From Sphingobacterium micropteri (GTDB lineage Bacteria; Bacteroidota; Bacteroidia; Sphingobacteriales; Sphingobacteriaceae), in assembly GCF_014692515.1 (NCBI RefSeq), contig NZ_JACOIK010000011.1, forward strand, positions 62,001 through 126,000: 64,000 bases of DNA, in the 5' to 3' direction. Below, piece by piece: positions 37,296-45,723 of this stretch. How positions within the stretch are numbered: the stretch's first letter is position 1; each line of letters opens with the position of its first letter. The position numbers and the translations under genes were made by a program. The notes beneath the pieces were generated by a model. That model worked only from the letters and a program-made list of their open reading frames with translations, was not told where the DNA came from and searched no databases.

Positions 37296-37855
37296 CTTAA
37301 TCTACGTTGATTGTCTTTTACAAAAGCTTCCCATCCCGAATAACTCTTTTTCTCCAAACCATTATTTTGTTGGAAGGCGTGGCATACCGCGACCGCTAGT
37401 CCATCCGTTGCATCCAAGAATTCGGGTGTCTCCTTAAACTGAAGGATTGTTTTTAACATCGCTGCCACCTGTTCTTTGCTAGCGCTTCCATTTCCAGTGA
37501 CAGATTGTTTTATTTTACGCGGGGCATATTCAAAGATAGGAATATCTACGCTCAGTGCGGCTGCCATAGCAACACCCTGCGCTCTCCCGAGTTTTAGCAT
37601 GACCTGAATGTTTTTTCCATAAAAAGGTGCTTCCAGGGCGACACAATCGGGCTGATACTCTTGTATGAGAGCCATCGTTTTTTTAAAAATACGCTGTAGT
37701 TTTAGTCCTTGATCATCTAAATGGCCCATTTTGACTACACCTAGGCTTAATAATGATATTTTTTGTCCCGTTTGCTTGACTACTCCATAGCCCATAACAA
37801 CTGTCCCCGGGTCAATTCCCAAAATAATACGTTCTTTGGCCTTCTCTCTTTGCAT
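37292..37855 (-). CDS. ruvC: Crossover junction endodeoxyribonuclease RuvC
   Basis: Resolves Holliday junctions with RuvAB. The 187-residue enzyme from the ATG at 37855 has the acidic catalytic residues Asp15 ('GIDPGT'), Glu75 ('ALEAPFYG'), and Asp148/Asp151 ('LDATDGLAVA'). The 'KQSVTGNGSASKEQV' segment is the conserved DNA-contact loop. An upstream in-frame TTG would add five residues and is less likely. Confidence 0.96.
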   Translation of the reverse strand: MQREKAKERIILGIDPGTVVMGYGVVKQTGQKISLLSLGVVKMGHLDDQGLKLQRIFKKTMALIQEYQPDCVALEAPFYGKNIQVMLKLGRAQGVAMAAALSVDIPIFEYAPRKIKQSVTGNGSASKEQVAAMLKTILQFKETPEFLDATDGLAVAVCHAFQQNNGLEKKSYSGWEAFVKDNQRRLS

Positions 37856-37950
37856 GTTGCAATATAACAATTTTGAAACCTGAAATCTTACGCGTATAGA
37901 TAAATTATTTTAATGAAAAATTAGTAACATTGTGCTTTTATTTTAAATAA

Positions 37951-38925
37951 TTGACAAAACAACAAAAGAAATATCTGAATCTGGGAATTAAGTTGGTCAT
38001 TGTAGGATTGGCGACATGGTTCATCGTTTCTAAGGTTAACAACCAACAGAATCTTCGCGAATTTAAGTCTCTATTGCAAAGTGTTGATCTGTGGACCGTT
38101 CGTGGAACACTGATCCTTGTCGTATTGATGATGCTAATGAATTGGGCAATTGAGGTCGTTAAATGGAAATATCTCAGTCGGCGGATCGAGGTTATTAGTT
38201 GGTGGAAAACAATTAAGTCGGTCTTTTGTGGACTTACCTGGGCAATATTTACACCCAATAGAATAGGAGAATATGGGGGGCGTATTCTTCTTCTAAAACC
38301 GCGCAGTAGAGCAAGGGGCGCGATAGCAATGGGCGTTGGACTCTTTGCGCAGTTAGTTCTCACGAGTGTATTTGGTTCTTTGAGTATCGCTTGGTTTGTT
38401 GCCACTTATCTGCCGACACCGGATAGTGTCAAATTTGGGGTTTGGTTATTGGCGATAATTTATGCAGTGGCATTTGTTGTACTTTATTTTAATGTGCATT
38501 GGGTAGATTATCTTGTCGGCAAATTTAGGTTTTTGCGTAAAATAAAACCGTTCTTCTCTATACTGGAAGATTTCACTGCACGAGAGCTTTTGTATGTGAT
38601 TCTTCTTTCATTGCTGCGCTTCATCATATTTACTTCACAATATGTTGTACTGATGTTGGTCTTTTTGCCCGAATTGCCTTTTGTTTCAATGGTGTTGATG
38701 ATTTTCATCCTGTTTTTTATCCAATCCGCCGTTCCATCCCTCGATATTTTTGATTTTAGCGTCCGTAGTTTTGTTGCAAGTAATTTATATAGTTATATTA
38801 CCTCACAGGAAATAGCAGTTATGGCAATCGTTTCCTGTATTTGGTTTGTCAACCTTATTCTGCCCGCTATTATAGGATCTGTATTTGTTTTAAATGTAAA
38901 TTATGTGGGTGACAACAAGTCTTGA
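37951..38925 (+). CDS. Flippase-like membrane protein (YbhN/LPG-synthase transmembrane domain)
   Basis: A 324-residue inner-membrane protein with about seven to eight hydrophobic helices, matching the transmembrane domain of lysylphosphatidylglycerol synthase without its catalytic domain. 'WAIFTPNRIGEYGGRILLLK' is the conserved loop of this group. The start is TTG at 37951; no ATG is close. Its last 23 bases overlap the glycosyltransferase gene, so the two products probably act together in lipid or glycan transfer (inference). Confidence 0.85.
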   Translation: MTKQQKKYLNLGIKLVIVGLATWFIVSKVNNQQNLREFKSLLQSVDLWTVRGTLILVVLMMLMNWAIEVVKWKYLSRRIEVISWWKTIKSVFCGLTWAIFTPNRIGEYGGRILLLKPRSRARGAIAMGVGLFAQLVLTSVFGSLSIAWFVATYLPTPDSVKFGVWLLAIIYAVAFVVLYFNVHWVDYLVGKFRFLRKIKPFFSILEDFTARELLYVILLSLLRFIIFTSQYVVLMLVFLPELPFVSMVLMIFILFFIQSAVPSLDIFDFSVRSFVASNLYSYITSQEIAVMAIVSCIWFVNLILPAIIGSVFVLNVNYVGDNKS

Positions 38926-40042
38926 TATATTTCTCATCACGATGACCGTCGTGTATGTTGTTTTGGTGCTCTATATGTTGCGCGGATGGTTTCAGATTCC
39001 TTATTTTAACAGTGAGCAAGCGACGGTATCTACGCCTGTTTCGGTACTGATTGCTGCTCGTAACGAAGAGGAGAATATTGCGCGTACATTAGACTGTATT
39101 GTGCAGCAAGACTTTCCAAAAGAACTTTTGCAGATCATCGTGGTGGATGACCATTCTACCGATAAAACGGCCACCATTGTCGCTTCGTATGCCTCACGGG
39201 GTGTCACGCTGCTTTCATTGAATGAGGGGGACAAGCTCAACTCGTATAAAAAGTTAGCGATAAGCCGAGCTATAGCACAAGCTTCTGGGGAGATAATTAT
39301 TACAACCGATGCAGACTGCCGCATGGGAACAAGCTGGCTACGTACAGTGGTTAGCTATTTTGAGAAGACAGGTGCTTATATGGTTTCATCACCTGTAGCT
39401 TACTCCGAAGAAAAAGGCTATTTTGAACGACTTCAGACGTTAGAGTTTTTATATCTTATTGGTTTAGGAGCAGCGGGTATCGGCAATAAGAATCCGACGA
39501 CTTGTAACGGGGCAAATCTTGCTTATCGGCGGGATTTGTTCTACGAAATGGGTGGTTTTAATGGTATAGATAATCTTGCTTCAGGTGATGACGAACTGTT
39601 TTTGCATAAAGTCGCGGAAAAATATGCTGAAAAAATAAGATTCTGCAAATCAAAAGAAGCTATTGTGTACACCGATGCGAAAGTTACACTTTCTGGATTT
39701 ATCAGTCAACGGAGACGTTGGGCCTCCAAGAGTACAAAATATAGAGACAAACGGGTTGTCGGGTTAGGTGTCAGTATATGGTTGTTCAATTTGTCGCTAA
39801 TTGCGGGTTTGCTACAGTTTGTTGTGGATCTACCTAACATTCATGTATTATTTTTGTTGGCTTTCGGAATGAAGGTGTTGGTGGAATTAGTTTTTATTTA
39901 TCCCCTTTGCAGTCTTGTAAATAGACATGCTTTGTTGGCGAATTTGCTCCCGTTGTCATTTATTCATGCCGTTTACCTTATCTATATAGGGGTAGTAGGC
40001 AATATTGGAAAATACGATTGGAAGGGCAGAAAGGTCAATTAA
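38903..40042 (+). CDS. Glycosyltransferase family 2, membrane-anchored
   Basis: A 379-residue GT-A-fold transferase with an N-terminal membrane helix (about 8-27) and two to three C-terminal helices (about 290-370). The nucleotide-sugar motifs are 'VSVLIAARNEEENIARTL', 'IIVVDDHSTD' (82-87), the DxD-like 'TDADCRMG', and 'SQRRRWASKS' (QRRRW acceptor motif). Processive or lipid-linked sugar transfer is likely; donor and acceptor are unknown. It overlaps the flippase-like gene and converges with plsC. Confidence 0.9.
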   Translation: MWVTTSLDIFLITMTVVYVVLVLYMLRGWFQIPYFNSEQATVSTPVSVLIAARNEEENIARTLDCIVQQDFPKELLQIIVVDDHSTDKTATIVASYASRGVTLLSLNEGDKLNSYKKLAISRAIAQASGEIIITTDADCRMGTSWLRTVVSYFEKTGAYMVSSPVAYSEEKGYFERLQTLEFLYLIGLGAAGIGNKNPTTCNGANLAYRRDLFYEMGGFNGIDNLASGDDELFLHKVAEKYAEKIRFCKSKEAIVYTDAKVTLSGFISQRRRWASKSTKYRDKRVVGLGVSIWLFNLSLIAGLLQFVVDLPNIHVLFLLAFGMKVLVELVFIYPLCSLVNRHALLANLLPLSFIHAVYLIYIGVVGNIGKYDWKGRKVN

Positions 40043-40047
40043 CTTAA

Positions 40048-40785
40048 TTAAGCTTCTACTTTTTCTTTGATAACCTCTTCAGCTTTCTTGACAATCTCCT
40101 CAGCATTCAGCCCGGTCGTGTCCAACGGTTGCAATACCTCCCAACTCATGGAGGTGAACGGGCGTAGCGGAAACATCCCATATTTCACCATTAAATAGGA
40201 TCCTTTAATAGCGATAGGAACGACGAGTGCATCCGGATTCTTTTTCAAGAGGGTGGCGATTCCACCTACAGAAAAAGCTTTCATTTTACCTGTTTTTGTA
40301 CGTGTTCCTTCTGGAAAAATAAAAGCTGACCAGTTTTTGGTTTTCATGTTGTTCGCCAGTTTTAATATTTCTGCAATAGATTGTTTAGGGTCTTTACGAT
40401 CTATGTTTGCTGCGCCACCGTGTACCAGGTTATAAGATATACTGGGAATTCCTGCTTTAGCTAGCTCAATTTTGGAAATGAATTTTCCGTGAAACCGTCG
40501 TAAAAAATAAATCATGGGCGGAATGTCAAACGTACTCTGGTGATTCGCAACAAAAATAATCGGTCTTCCCGTCGGAATACCTTTGTTATCTATAAATCGT
40601 ACTGAATTAAATAAAGTGTAGTTGCAGGCCACCAAAAAGCCGTTTAAGAGGTCTACGCTTTTTTTATGGGCAGCATATCCGCCAAGTTTAAGACAAAGCC
40701 ATTGAATAGGGTGGAAGATTAGCAATGACACAGCAAAGCAGATATAAAATATAGGGGTAAGTATATAACCAAGTGCTTTTCTCAT
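40048..40785 (-). CDS. plsC: 1-acyl-sn-glycerol-3-phosphate acyltransferase
   Basis: Makes phosphatidic acid from lysophosphatidic acid at the inner membrane. The 245-residue protein has an N-terminal membrane helix, the HX4D motif in 'ANHQSTFD' (His82, Asp87) and 'FPEGTRTKTGKMKAF'. The C-terminus ends in a Glu/Lys helix. Transcribed away from the DUF2089 operon. Confidence 0.93.
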   Translation of the reverse strand: MRKALGYILTPIFYICFAVSLLIFHPIQWLCLKLGGYAAHKKSVDLLNGFLVACNYTLFNSVRFIDNKGIPTGRPIIFVANHQSTFDIPPMIYFLRRFHGKFISKIELAKAGIPSISYNLVHGGAANIDRKDPKQSIAEILKLANNMKTKNWSAFIFPEGTRTKTGKMKAFSVGGIATLLKKNPDALVVPIAIKGSYLMVKYGMFPLRPFTSMSWEVLQPLDTTGLNAEEIVKKAEEVIKEKVEA

Positions 40786-40932
40786 TTGACCAAAATTTTG
40801 CGAATTTACGATTATTAACGGGAAATCGGGAATCGGGGTGTGGCGACGCCGAGATTGTACCTTAATTGCTATTGCCTTAAATCATAATAAAATAAAGAAA
40901 TATGTTTATTTTATAAATAATGATAAGTATGC

Positions 40933-40960
40933 ATTAAAATATATTTATATATATTTTAAT
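40933..40960. repeat. 12-bp inverted repeat upstream of the DUF2089 gene
   Basis: Arms 40933-40944 and 40949-40960 pair perfectly around TTAT. They sit where the -33 element of the promoter at 40973 would be, the classic place for a repressor site. The target regulator could be the DUF2089 protein encoded next. Confidence 0.6.
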
Positions 40961-40972
40961 ATAATTTATTTT

Positions 40973-40980
40973 TATATTTG
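40973..40980 (+). promoter_or_regulatory. Probable DUF2089 operon promoter, -7 element
   Basis: TATATTTG, an exact TAnnTTTG, 18 bases before the ATG at 40999. A TTG at 40978 lies within this box, which argues against it being the start codon. Confidence 0.5.
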
Positions 40981-40998
40981 AAAAAAGAAGGTGGTATG

Positions 40999-41271
40999 AT
41001 GAAATTACCGACAATTTGCCCAAGTTGCGAGAATCAACTAGTCGTATCAAAACTGGTTTGTATGAATTGTGAAACGGAAGTTTCCGGTAAATATCATTTG
41101 CCAGTGCTTATGCAGCTAAGTATTGAAGAACAGGAATTTGTCTTACAGTTCTTGATAAATTCGGGAAGCCTGAAGGAAATGGCTAATCAAATGGGGAAGA
41201 GTTACCCAACTGTACGGAATAAGCTGGATGATTTGATAAACAAGATAAAAATGCTGAAAAATGAAGAATAA
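40999..41271 (+). CDS. DUF2089 family protein, zinc ribbon plus helix-turn-helix
   Basis: A 90-residue protein with a zinc-ribbon (Cys7, Cys10, Cys21, Cys24 in 'CPSC...CMNC') and a C-terminal helix-turn-helix (about 41-80, 'SLKEMANQMGKSYPTVRNKL'). This matches DUF2089 and suggests a small DNA-binding regulator. The ATG at 40999 has the good ribosome site AAGGTGG at 7-8 bases; the ATG at 40996 is also possible. The next gene starts 11 bases before this one ends, so translation is coupled. Confidence 0.88.
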   Translation: MKLPTICPSCENQLVVSKLVCMNCETEVSGKYHLPVLMQLSIEEQEFVLQFLINSGSLKEMANQMGKSYPTVRNKLDDLINKIKMLKNEE

Positions 41272-41746
41272 TCAAATCTATAAAGAAAGTCAAAGCTTTA
41301 TAACTTGGTGGCTGTGTCTATTATACTTGCTTGTTTTAGGAACAGGTGTGTACACAGCATGGAGCAATTCAGATCAAGGGAAAATGGGAGGATTTTCCGT
41401 AGGAGCCTTAATTGGCTTGGCAGTATTTGCCGTCATCTTTTTTATGAGGCTTCGATCGCGTATAGATGAAGAAGGGATACATATCCGTTTTTTTCCATTT
41501 ATATGGAAAGAGAAAACATGGCGTTGGGACGAGATAGGAGATGTGTATGTGAAGCGATATAGTCCATGGGAATATGGTGGTTGGGGCTATCGATTCGGTA
41601 GAGGAGGAACAGCTTTTACGACGAAGGGTTCATATGGAATTCATCTTGTGGTTCAAAGAAACAGCGCTAAAATGCTCATTGGGACACAAAAGCCGGAAGA
41701 GGTAAACGAAATATTAAAACTATATCGTCAAGTTAATCAAGGGTAA
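41261..41746 (+). CDS. Uncharacterised two-helix membrane protein with PH-like tail
   Basis: A 161-residue protein with two membrane helices (about 15-35 and 45-63) followed by a cytoplasmic beta-rich part. That part, with 'IRFFPFIWKEKTWRWDEIGD', 'WGYRFGRGGTAFTTKGSYGI' and 'IGTQKPEEVNEIL', resembles bacterial PH-like membrane proteins. No function is known. It overlaps the DUF2089 gene by 11 bases and is followed after 3 bases by the next membrane protein. Confidence 0.8.
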   Translation: MKNNQIYKESQSFITWWLCLLYLLVLGTGVYTAWSNSDQGKMGGFSVGALIGLAVFAVIFFMRLRSRIDEEGIHIRFFPFIWKEKTWRWDEIGDVYVKRYSPWEYGGWGYRFGRGGTAFTTKGSYGIHLVVQRNSAKMLIGTQKPEEVNEILKLYRQVNQG

Positions 41747-41749
41747 AAT

Positions 41750-42333
41750 ATGAAGCATAATATGGAACGACTGTTCTTAAACCCATTTGAAGATTATTTG
41801 GAGAGAAATCTATTATGGATAGGTTTAGTTGGTTTTGTAGCAAGCATAACAATTTCCTATTTTGGAAAAATTGTGTTTGATGGTGTTATTCAAATCCACA
41901 TGGGCGCAACAAGTCTAATTGCTATCATATTGGGAAATCTGTCGAATATCGCAATCCTAACATTGGGATTGTTTACACTCGCGAGGATACTGTATAAAAA
42001 AGCTCGTTTTGTTGATATATTAAACAATGTGCTAATCGCGCGTATACCCATGTTATTTGCCGGGTTGCTGGTTATTTGGACGGCAAAGCTGATTCCAATT
42101 GAAAAAACATCAGAAATTAATTTTGCCACCTCATTAGACCCGTCGAACATGATGTGGATCGCCCTTCTCGCTATTTTCTTGCTGTTCATGATGGTCTATT
42201 TTTTTATCTCCTTGTAGTTGGTATCCGGGATTCTATCAATAGTAAGAAATTTGGGCATGGTTTTTTGATAGTAATTGTAGTGTTCGTATTGGATGCGATG
42301 GCGTTATTGGTATATAGAGGGTTTTTTATATGA
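41750..42333 (+). CDS. YIP1-like membrane protein split by a frameshift at a T7 tract
   Basis: Frame 0 runs from ATG 41750 to TAG at 42215-42217 (155 residues) with four membrane helices. After the T7 run at 42199-42205, the -1 frame continues from base 42205 for 42 more residues (beginning YLLVVGIRDSINSKKFGHGF), adds a further membrane helix, and ends with TGA at 42331-42333. That TGA overlaps the next ATG as ATGA, as coupled genes do. So the original product is about 196 residues. The tract reads U UUU UUU in frame 0, a possible -1 slip site; a lost base or sequencing error is equally possible. The helix pattern resembles YIP1-type proteins. Confidence 0.65.
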
Positions 42334-43685
42334 AATATTATATTGTTTTTTTAATTGGATTGCTTCAATCCTGTTTTGGATATAGTCAAAAATTTGTGGG
42401 GACTTGGCAAGGGGAACTAAACGTACAGGGCGTTGCACTTCCGCTGATTTTCCATTTGGAGCATGCTTCGGTATGGAAAGGAACAATGGAGAGCCCTGCG
42501 CAAGGAAACGCTAAAATTCCTGCCAGCGCAATCCACATTGGCCAGGATTCCATATCGATAGCCGTTGCTTCGATTGGTTTAACCTATAACGGTAAACTGT
42601 TATCAGATGGAGGAATTGAGGGTGTTGTGTCCCAAAACGGCATGATATTTCCGATGCGTCTATCGAAAGTGGAGAATACGTTCGCAAAACGGCGGAGACC
42701 ACAACTACCCGAGCCACCGTATAGTTATGATACAGTAGACGTTACGTTTTCCAGTGAATACGATGATGTCAAGTTAGCAGGAACAATAACGACGCCCCGG
42801 AAAGGTGAGAAGCTACCAGCTGTCGTCTTGGTGAGTGGGAGCGGTCCGCAGGATCGAGACGAAACGATAATGGGACATAAACCTTTTAAAGTGATAGCCG
42901 ATTATCTAACAAAGCAAGGTGTGGTCGTGTTGCGGTATGACGAACGTGGTATTGGTGCTTCTACCGGGAACTATCCAAAAAGCACCATTGGTGATTTTAG
43001 TCGTGATGTTATTGCTGCTGTAGGGTTTATACAAAAACAAGAAAGAGTAGATCCTGCACGGGTGGGAATCATTGGGCATAGTGAAGGGGCACTTATTGCA
43101 GAACTGATTGCTGGCGAATCTTCCGCCGATGTAGGTTTTATCGGTCTTTTAGGAGCACCGGCGATTCCCATTGATTCGCTTATGGTATTGCAAGCTTTCG
43201 AAATAGGCAAACTAATGGGAATGTCGGTTGAAGAACTCCAAGAGGCTAAAGAAGTGAATCGTCGGAATTTTGCCACTGTAAAGAGTGATCTGGGTGATGA
43301 ACATGCTTACCGCCAAATTCTGGAGAATATGTCATTACCATTGCCAAACCTTTCCAATAGCCAAAAAGACGAAATAAAAATGATGGTATTACCGGCTTAT
43401 CGGTATTTTATGCGAATAGATCCCATCCCTTTTATTAAAAAAATAGATGTTCCTGTGTTTGCAGCCTACGGCACAAAAGACGTACAGGTTCCCTTCGCGC
43501 CTAATTTGGAGAGTTTGACCGACCATTTACCTCCAAATGAAAGGAATTTTCTAAAAGCGTATGATGGATTAAATCACCTCTTCCAAACAGCCGAAACAGG
43601 TGCTGTTTCGGAATATATTGAAATTGAAGAAACATTCAATGAGCAGGTACTTTCTGATCTTGCAGAATGGATAAATGATCTGTAG
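42330..43685 (+). CDS. Secreted alpha/beta hydrolase
   Basis: A 451-residue exported enzyme: signal peptide (1-19), an N-terminal beta domain (about 20-115), then an alpha/beta hydrolase domain (about 135-450). The nucleophile is Ser251 in 'IIGHSEG', with 'YDERGIGAS' upstream, an acid in 'YGTKDVQVP' and His in 'DGLNHLFQ'. The layout is common in Bacteroidetes esterase/peptidase relatives; substrate unknown. Its ATG overlaps the TGA of the extended frame of the previous gene, linking it to the DUF2089 operon. Confidence 0.88.
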   Translation: MKYYIVFLIGLLQSCFGYSQKFVGTWQGELNVQGVALPLIFHLEHASVWKGTMESPAQGNAKIPASAIHIGQDSISIAVASIGLTYNGKLLSDGGIEGVVSQNGMIFPMRLSKVENTFAKRRRPQLPEPPYSYDTVDVTFSSEYDDVKLAGTITTPRKGEKLPAVVLVSGSGPQDRDETIMGHKPFKVIADYLTKQGVVVLRYDERGIGASTGNYPKSTIGDFSRDVIAAVGFIQKQERVDPARVGIIGHSEGALIAELIAGESSADVGFIGLLGAPAIPIDSLMVLQAFEIGKLMGMSVEELQEAKEVNRRNFATVKSDLGDEHAYRQILENMSLPLPNLSNSQKDEIKMMVLPAYRYFMRIDPIPFIKKIDVPVFAAYGTKDVQVPFAPNLESLTDHLPPNERNFLKAYDGLNHLFQTAETGAVSEYIEIEETFNEQVLSDLAEWINDL

Positions 43686-43708
43686 AGACAGTATGTTTAC
43701 GTCTCTAC
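43682..43708. repeat. Inverted repeat between convergent genes
   Basis: An 8-bp perfect stem (43682-43689 with 43701-43708) between the hydrolase and SDR stop codons. No T-run follows on either strand, so termination is only possible, not shown. Confidence 0.45.
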
Positions 43709-44415
43709 GGGGTTGTATTTGCAACGGGTAATATCTTCCCATTATAATATTTGTGGCCATTTTGCGCAAAATCGGCTATATAACGTCCCATTTCAAAAGC
43801 GAGTGTGCCAGCTTCTGCACCCGGAAATGCTGCCTCAAACATCTCCGTTTGTGAAGAGCCTAACGCTAGGCAGTTTACCTTAATGCCTTGCTCCTTAAAC
43901 TCTTCCGCAAGACATTCTGTTAAAGTGGCTAATGCTCCTTTACTTGTGGAATAGGCAGAAAGACCGGCAAATTTTGACGCGCCTTGAAAACCGCCCATGC
44001 TTCCTATATTGACGATATGGCTTCCGTTTTTCATAAACGGAACAACATGTTTAATCATATTAATATGTCCTAGCAGATTGGTCTGCAGTACTTGCGCAAA
44101 CTCCTCCAATGACGTTTCGAGAAAAGGTTTATTAATTAATATTCCCGCATTATTGATCAAGATATCCACCGTGTCAAATTTTGATTGGATAAAGGGAACT
44201 AAAGCATCCGGGTAGTTGTCGTATATCACGTCAAATTGGGCTGGATAGAGCTCTCCGCCTTCTGGATTGAGCGAAGAAGAGATTTCATGAAGTTTGCGTA
44301 GTTTGTCTCCCGAGCGTGCTAATGCAATTACTTTGTTCTCCTTTTTGGCCGTGAAATCTAAAACCGCTTCAAATCCAATCCCACTGCTTGCGCCCGTAAT
44401 AATGATATTTGCCAT
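43705..44415 (-). CDS. SDR family oxidoreductase
   Basis: A 236-residue short-chain dehydrogenase with the cofactor motif 'TGASSGIG' (7-14), 'NNAG' (88-91), Ser139, and the active-site Tyr155/Lys159 in 'YSTSK'. The short length and lack of a clear substrate domain leave the substrate open. It starts 5 bases after the flippase-like gene and is the last of three minus-strand genes. Confidence 0.9.
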   Translation of the reverse strand: MANIIITGASSGIGFEAVLDFTAKKENKVIALARSGDKLRKLHEISSSLNPEGGELYPAQFDVIYDNYPDALVPFIQSKFDTVDILINNAGILINKPFLETSLEEFAQVLQTNLLGHINMIKHVVPFMKNGSHIVNIGSMGGFQGASKFAGLSAYSTSKGALATLTECLAEEFKEQGIKVNCLALGSSQTEMFEAAFPGAEAGTLAFEMGRYIADFAQNGHKYYNGKILPVANTTP

Positions 44416-44420
44416 AATAT

Positions 44421-45344
44421 TTATTCTTCTTTTTCTAAAGCTTTTTCTACCTCTTCCGCTGAGGGCAATTTATTGGTTCCCAAACGTTGAGGTCTTAAAA
44501 TATAATAAAGGCCCGAACTCGCGACCAGCAACGAAATAATATAAAAAAGCAAACTTATCAGCACGGCAAGGTGGGGGTCAAGTTGAAAATACGTCGCTCC
44601 AAATGCCATGAGCGATTCGCGTAAACCGGCACCTCCCAGTATAGAGGGCACAATAGCAACCAACGATGAAACTAAAAAGATTAATAGATAGGGAGAGAAT
44701 TTTCCCGCGAAGCCTAGTGCATACAGGATAGCAATGGCACTCAAGGTCTGGAAACTTTGTACGGCCAGCGCTTTTATGTGCGTAATGACGAATTTCGATA
44801 GAAATTCTTTGAAAAAAAGTTGTAAAAAATACAGATAAGTCGCTGTACCTATCACCAAGACACTAATCGTGACGACATGAGGTATGGCTAGTCGTGGCAT
44901 AAACATAATCAGGCACCCCGTAATGATGGATAATGCCCATAATCCGCTCAACCGATCAAAGAACACGGCGGTTAATACCCTTCTTCCTTTGATCGCGTAA
45001 TTCTTTTTTAAAAAATATATTTTATAGCCATCTCCGCCAATACCCCCTGGTAAGAAAAAATTATAGAGCAGACCGACTTGATAAAGCCTTAAATTATAAC
45101 GTTCGCTGATATGAAGCCCGATCACTTTTAAAAAGCTGTTTAACCGAGATGATGCAATCAATTGCGATAATGCATAAGACAATAAAGCGAGAAAAAGATA
45201 TACTGGATTGCATTTTTCCAATGCGCTCTTCAGTTCGATGAAGGATATTTTCTGTGAAACCCAATAGATAGCCGCCACCGTAATGAGTATCTTGAAAATG
45301 TTTTTAACGTACGTCCAGAATTTACTTTTCTTCATTACCATCAT
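44421..45344 (-). CDS. Flippase-like membrane protein (LPG-synthase transmembrane domain), second copy
   Basis: A 307-residue inner-membrane protein with about eight helices and the conserved 'LLYNFFLPGGIGGDGYKIYFLK' loop broken here for length: 'FFLPGGIGGDGYKIY'. It lacks the soluble LPG-synthase catalytic domain. The ATG at 45344 overlaps the upstream stop as TGATG; a start at 45422 would overlap that gene by 79 bases. It is distantly similar in layout to the protein at 37951. It likely works with the adjacent SDR and small membrane protein. Confidence 0.85.
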   Translation of the reverse strand: MMVMKKSKFWTYVKNIFKILITVAAIYWVSQKISFIELKSALEKCNPVYLFLALLSYALSQLIASSRLNSFLKVIGLHISERYNLRLYQVGLLYNFFLPGGIGGDGYKIYFLKKNYAIKGRRVLTAVFFDRLSGLWALSIITGCLIMFMPRLAIPHVVTISVLVIGTATYLYFLQLFFKEFLSKFVITHIKALAVQSFQTLSAIAILYALGFAGKFSPYLLIFLVSSLVAIVPSILGGAGLRESLMAFGATYFQLDPHLAVLISLLFYIISLLVASSGLYYILRPQRLGTNKLPSAEEVEKALEKEE

Positions 45345-45658
45345 CACGAAACGGATAAAATGCGGGTATAGAACAACACAAGATACAAACATACAAAGAT
45401 ACCGGTCAATGAAAAAAGCCAATTATATTCTGTTTTTGTATATTTATCTCTTAATACCGGTATGAGGAATGCGATAAATACCAAGAGCAATAAAATGGGG
45501 AAAATGAATGCCCAGCGATGCGGAAAGAAAATCCGTTGCGACATCACCTCGGGATTTGTAAAATAAACAATTATGGGGAACGCGATAAGGATAATAGTAA
45601 TACGTAGCATAGCCTTTGCAACAATCTTGCTTATGGTATGATTTTTGGATGAGCTCAT
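45344..45658 (-). CDS. Small membrane protein, unknown
   Basis: A 104-residue protein with three predicted membrane helices (about 18-33, 48-68 and 80-99) and a basic N-terminus. I do not recognise a family. It is coupled to the flippase-like gene by TGATG, so the two are probably expressed in a fixed ratio. Confidence 0.7.
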   Translation of the reverse strand: MSSSKNHTISKIVAKAMLRITIILIAFPIIVYFTNPEVMSQRIFFPHRWAFIFPILLLLVFIAFLIPVLRDKYTKTEYNWLFSLTGIFVCLYLVLFYTRILSVS

Positions 45659-45679
45659 TCAATGCAGCGTTATAATTTA

Positions 45680-45687
45680 TATATTTG
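45680..45687 (+). promoter_or_regulatory. Probable promoter of the lipocalin gene, -7 element
   Basis: TATATTTG, an exact TAnnTTTG, 37 bases before the ATG at 45724. No TTTG at the -33 place. Confidence 0.45.
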
Positions 45688-45723
45688 CGAATATACTCAA
45701 TTCAGAAAACTAATTTTTACATT

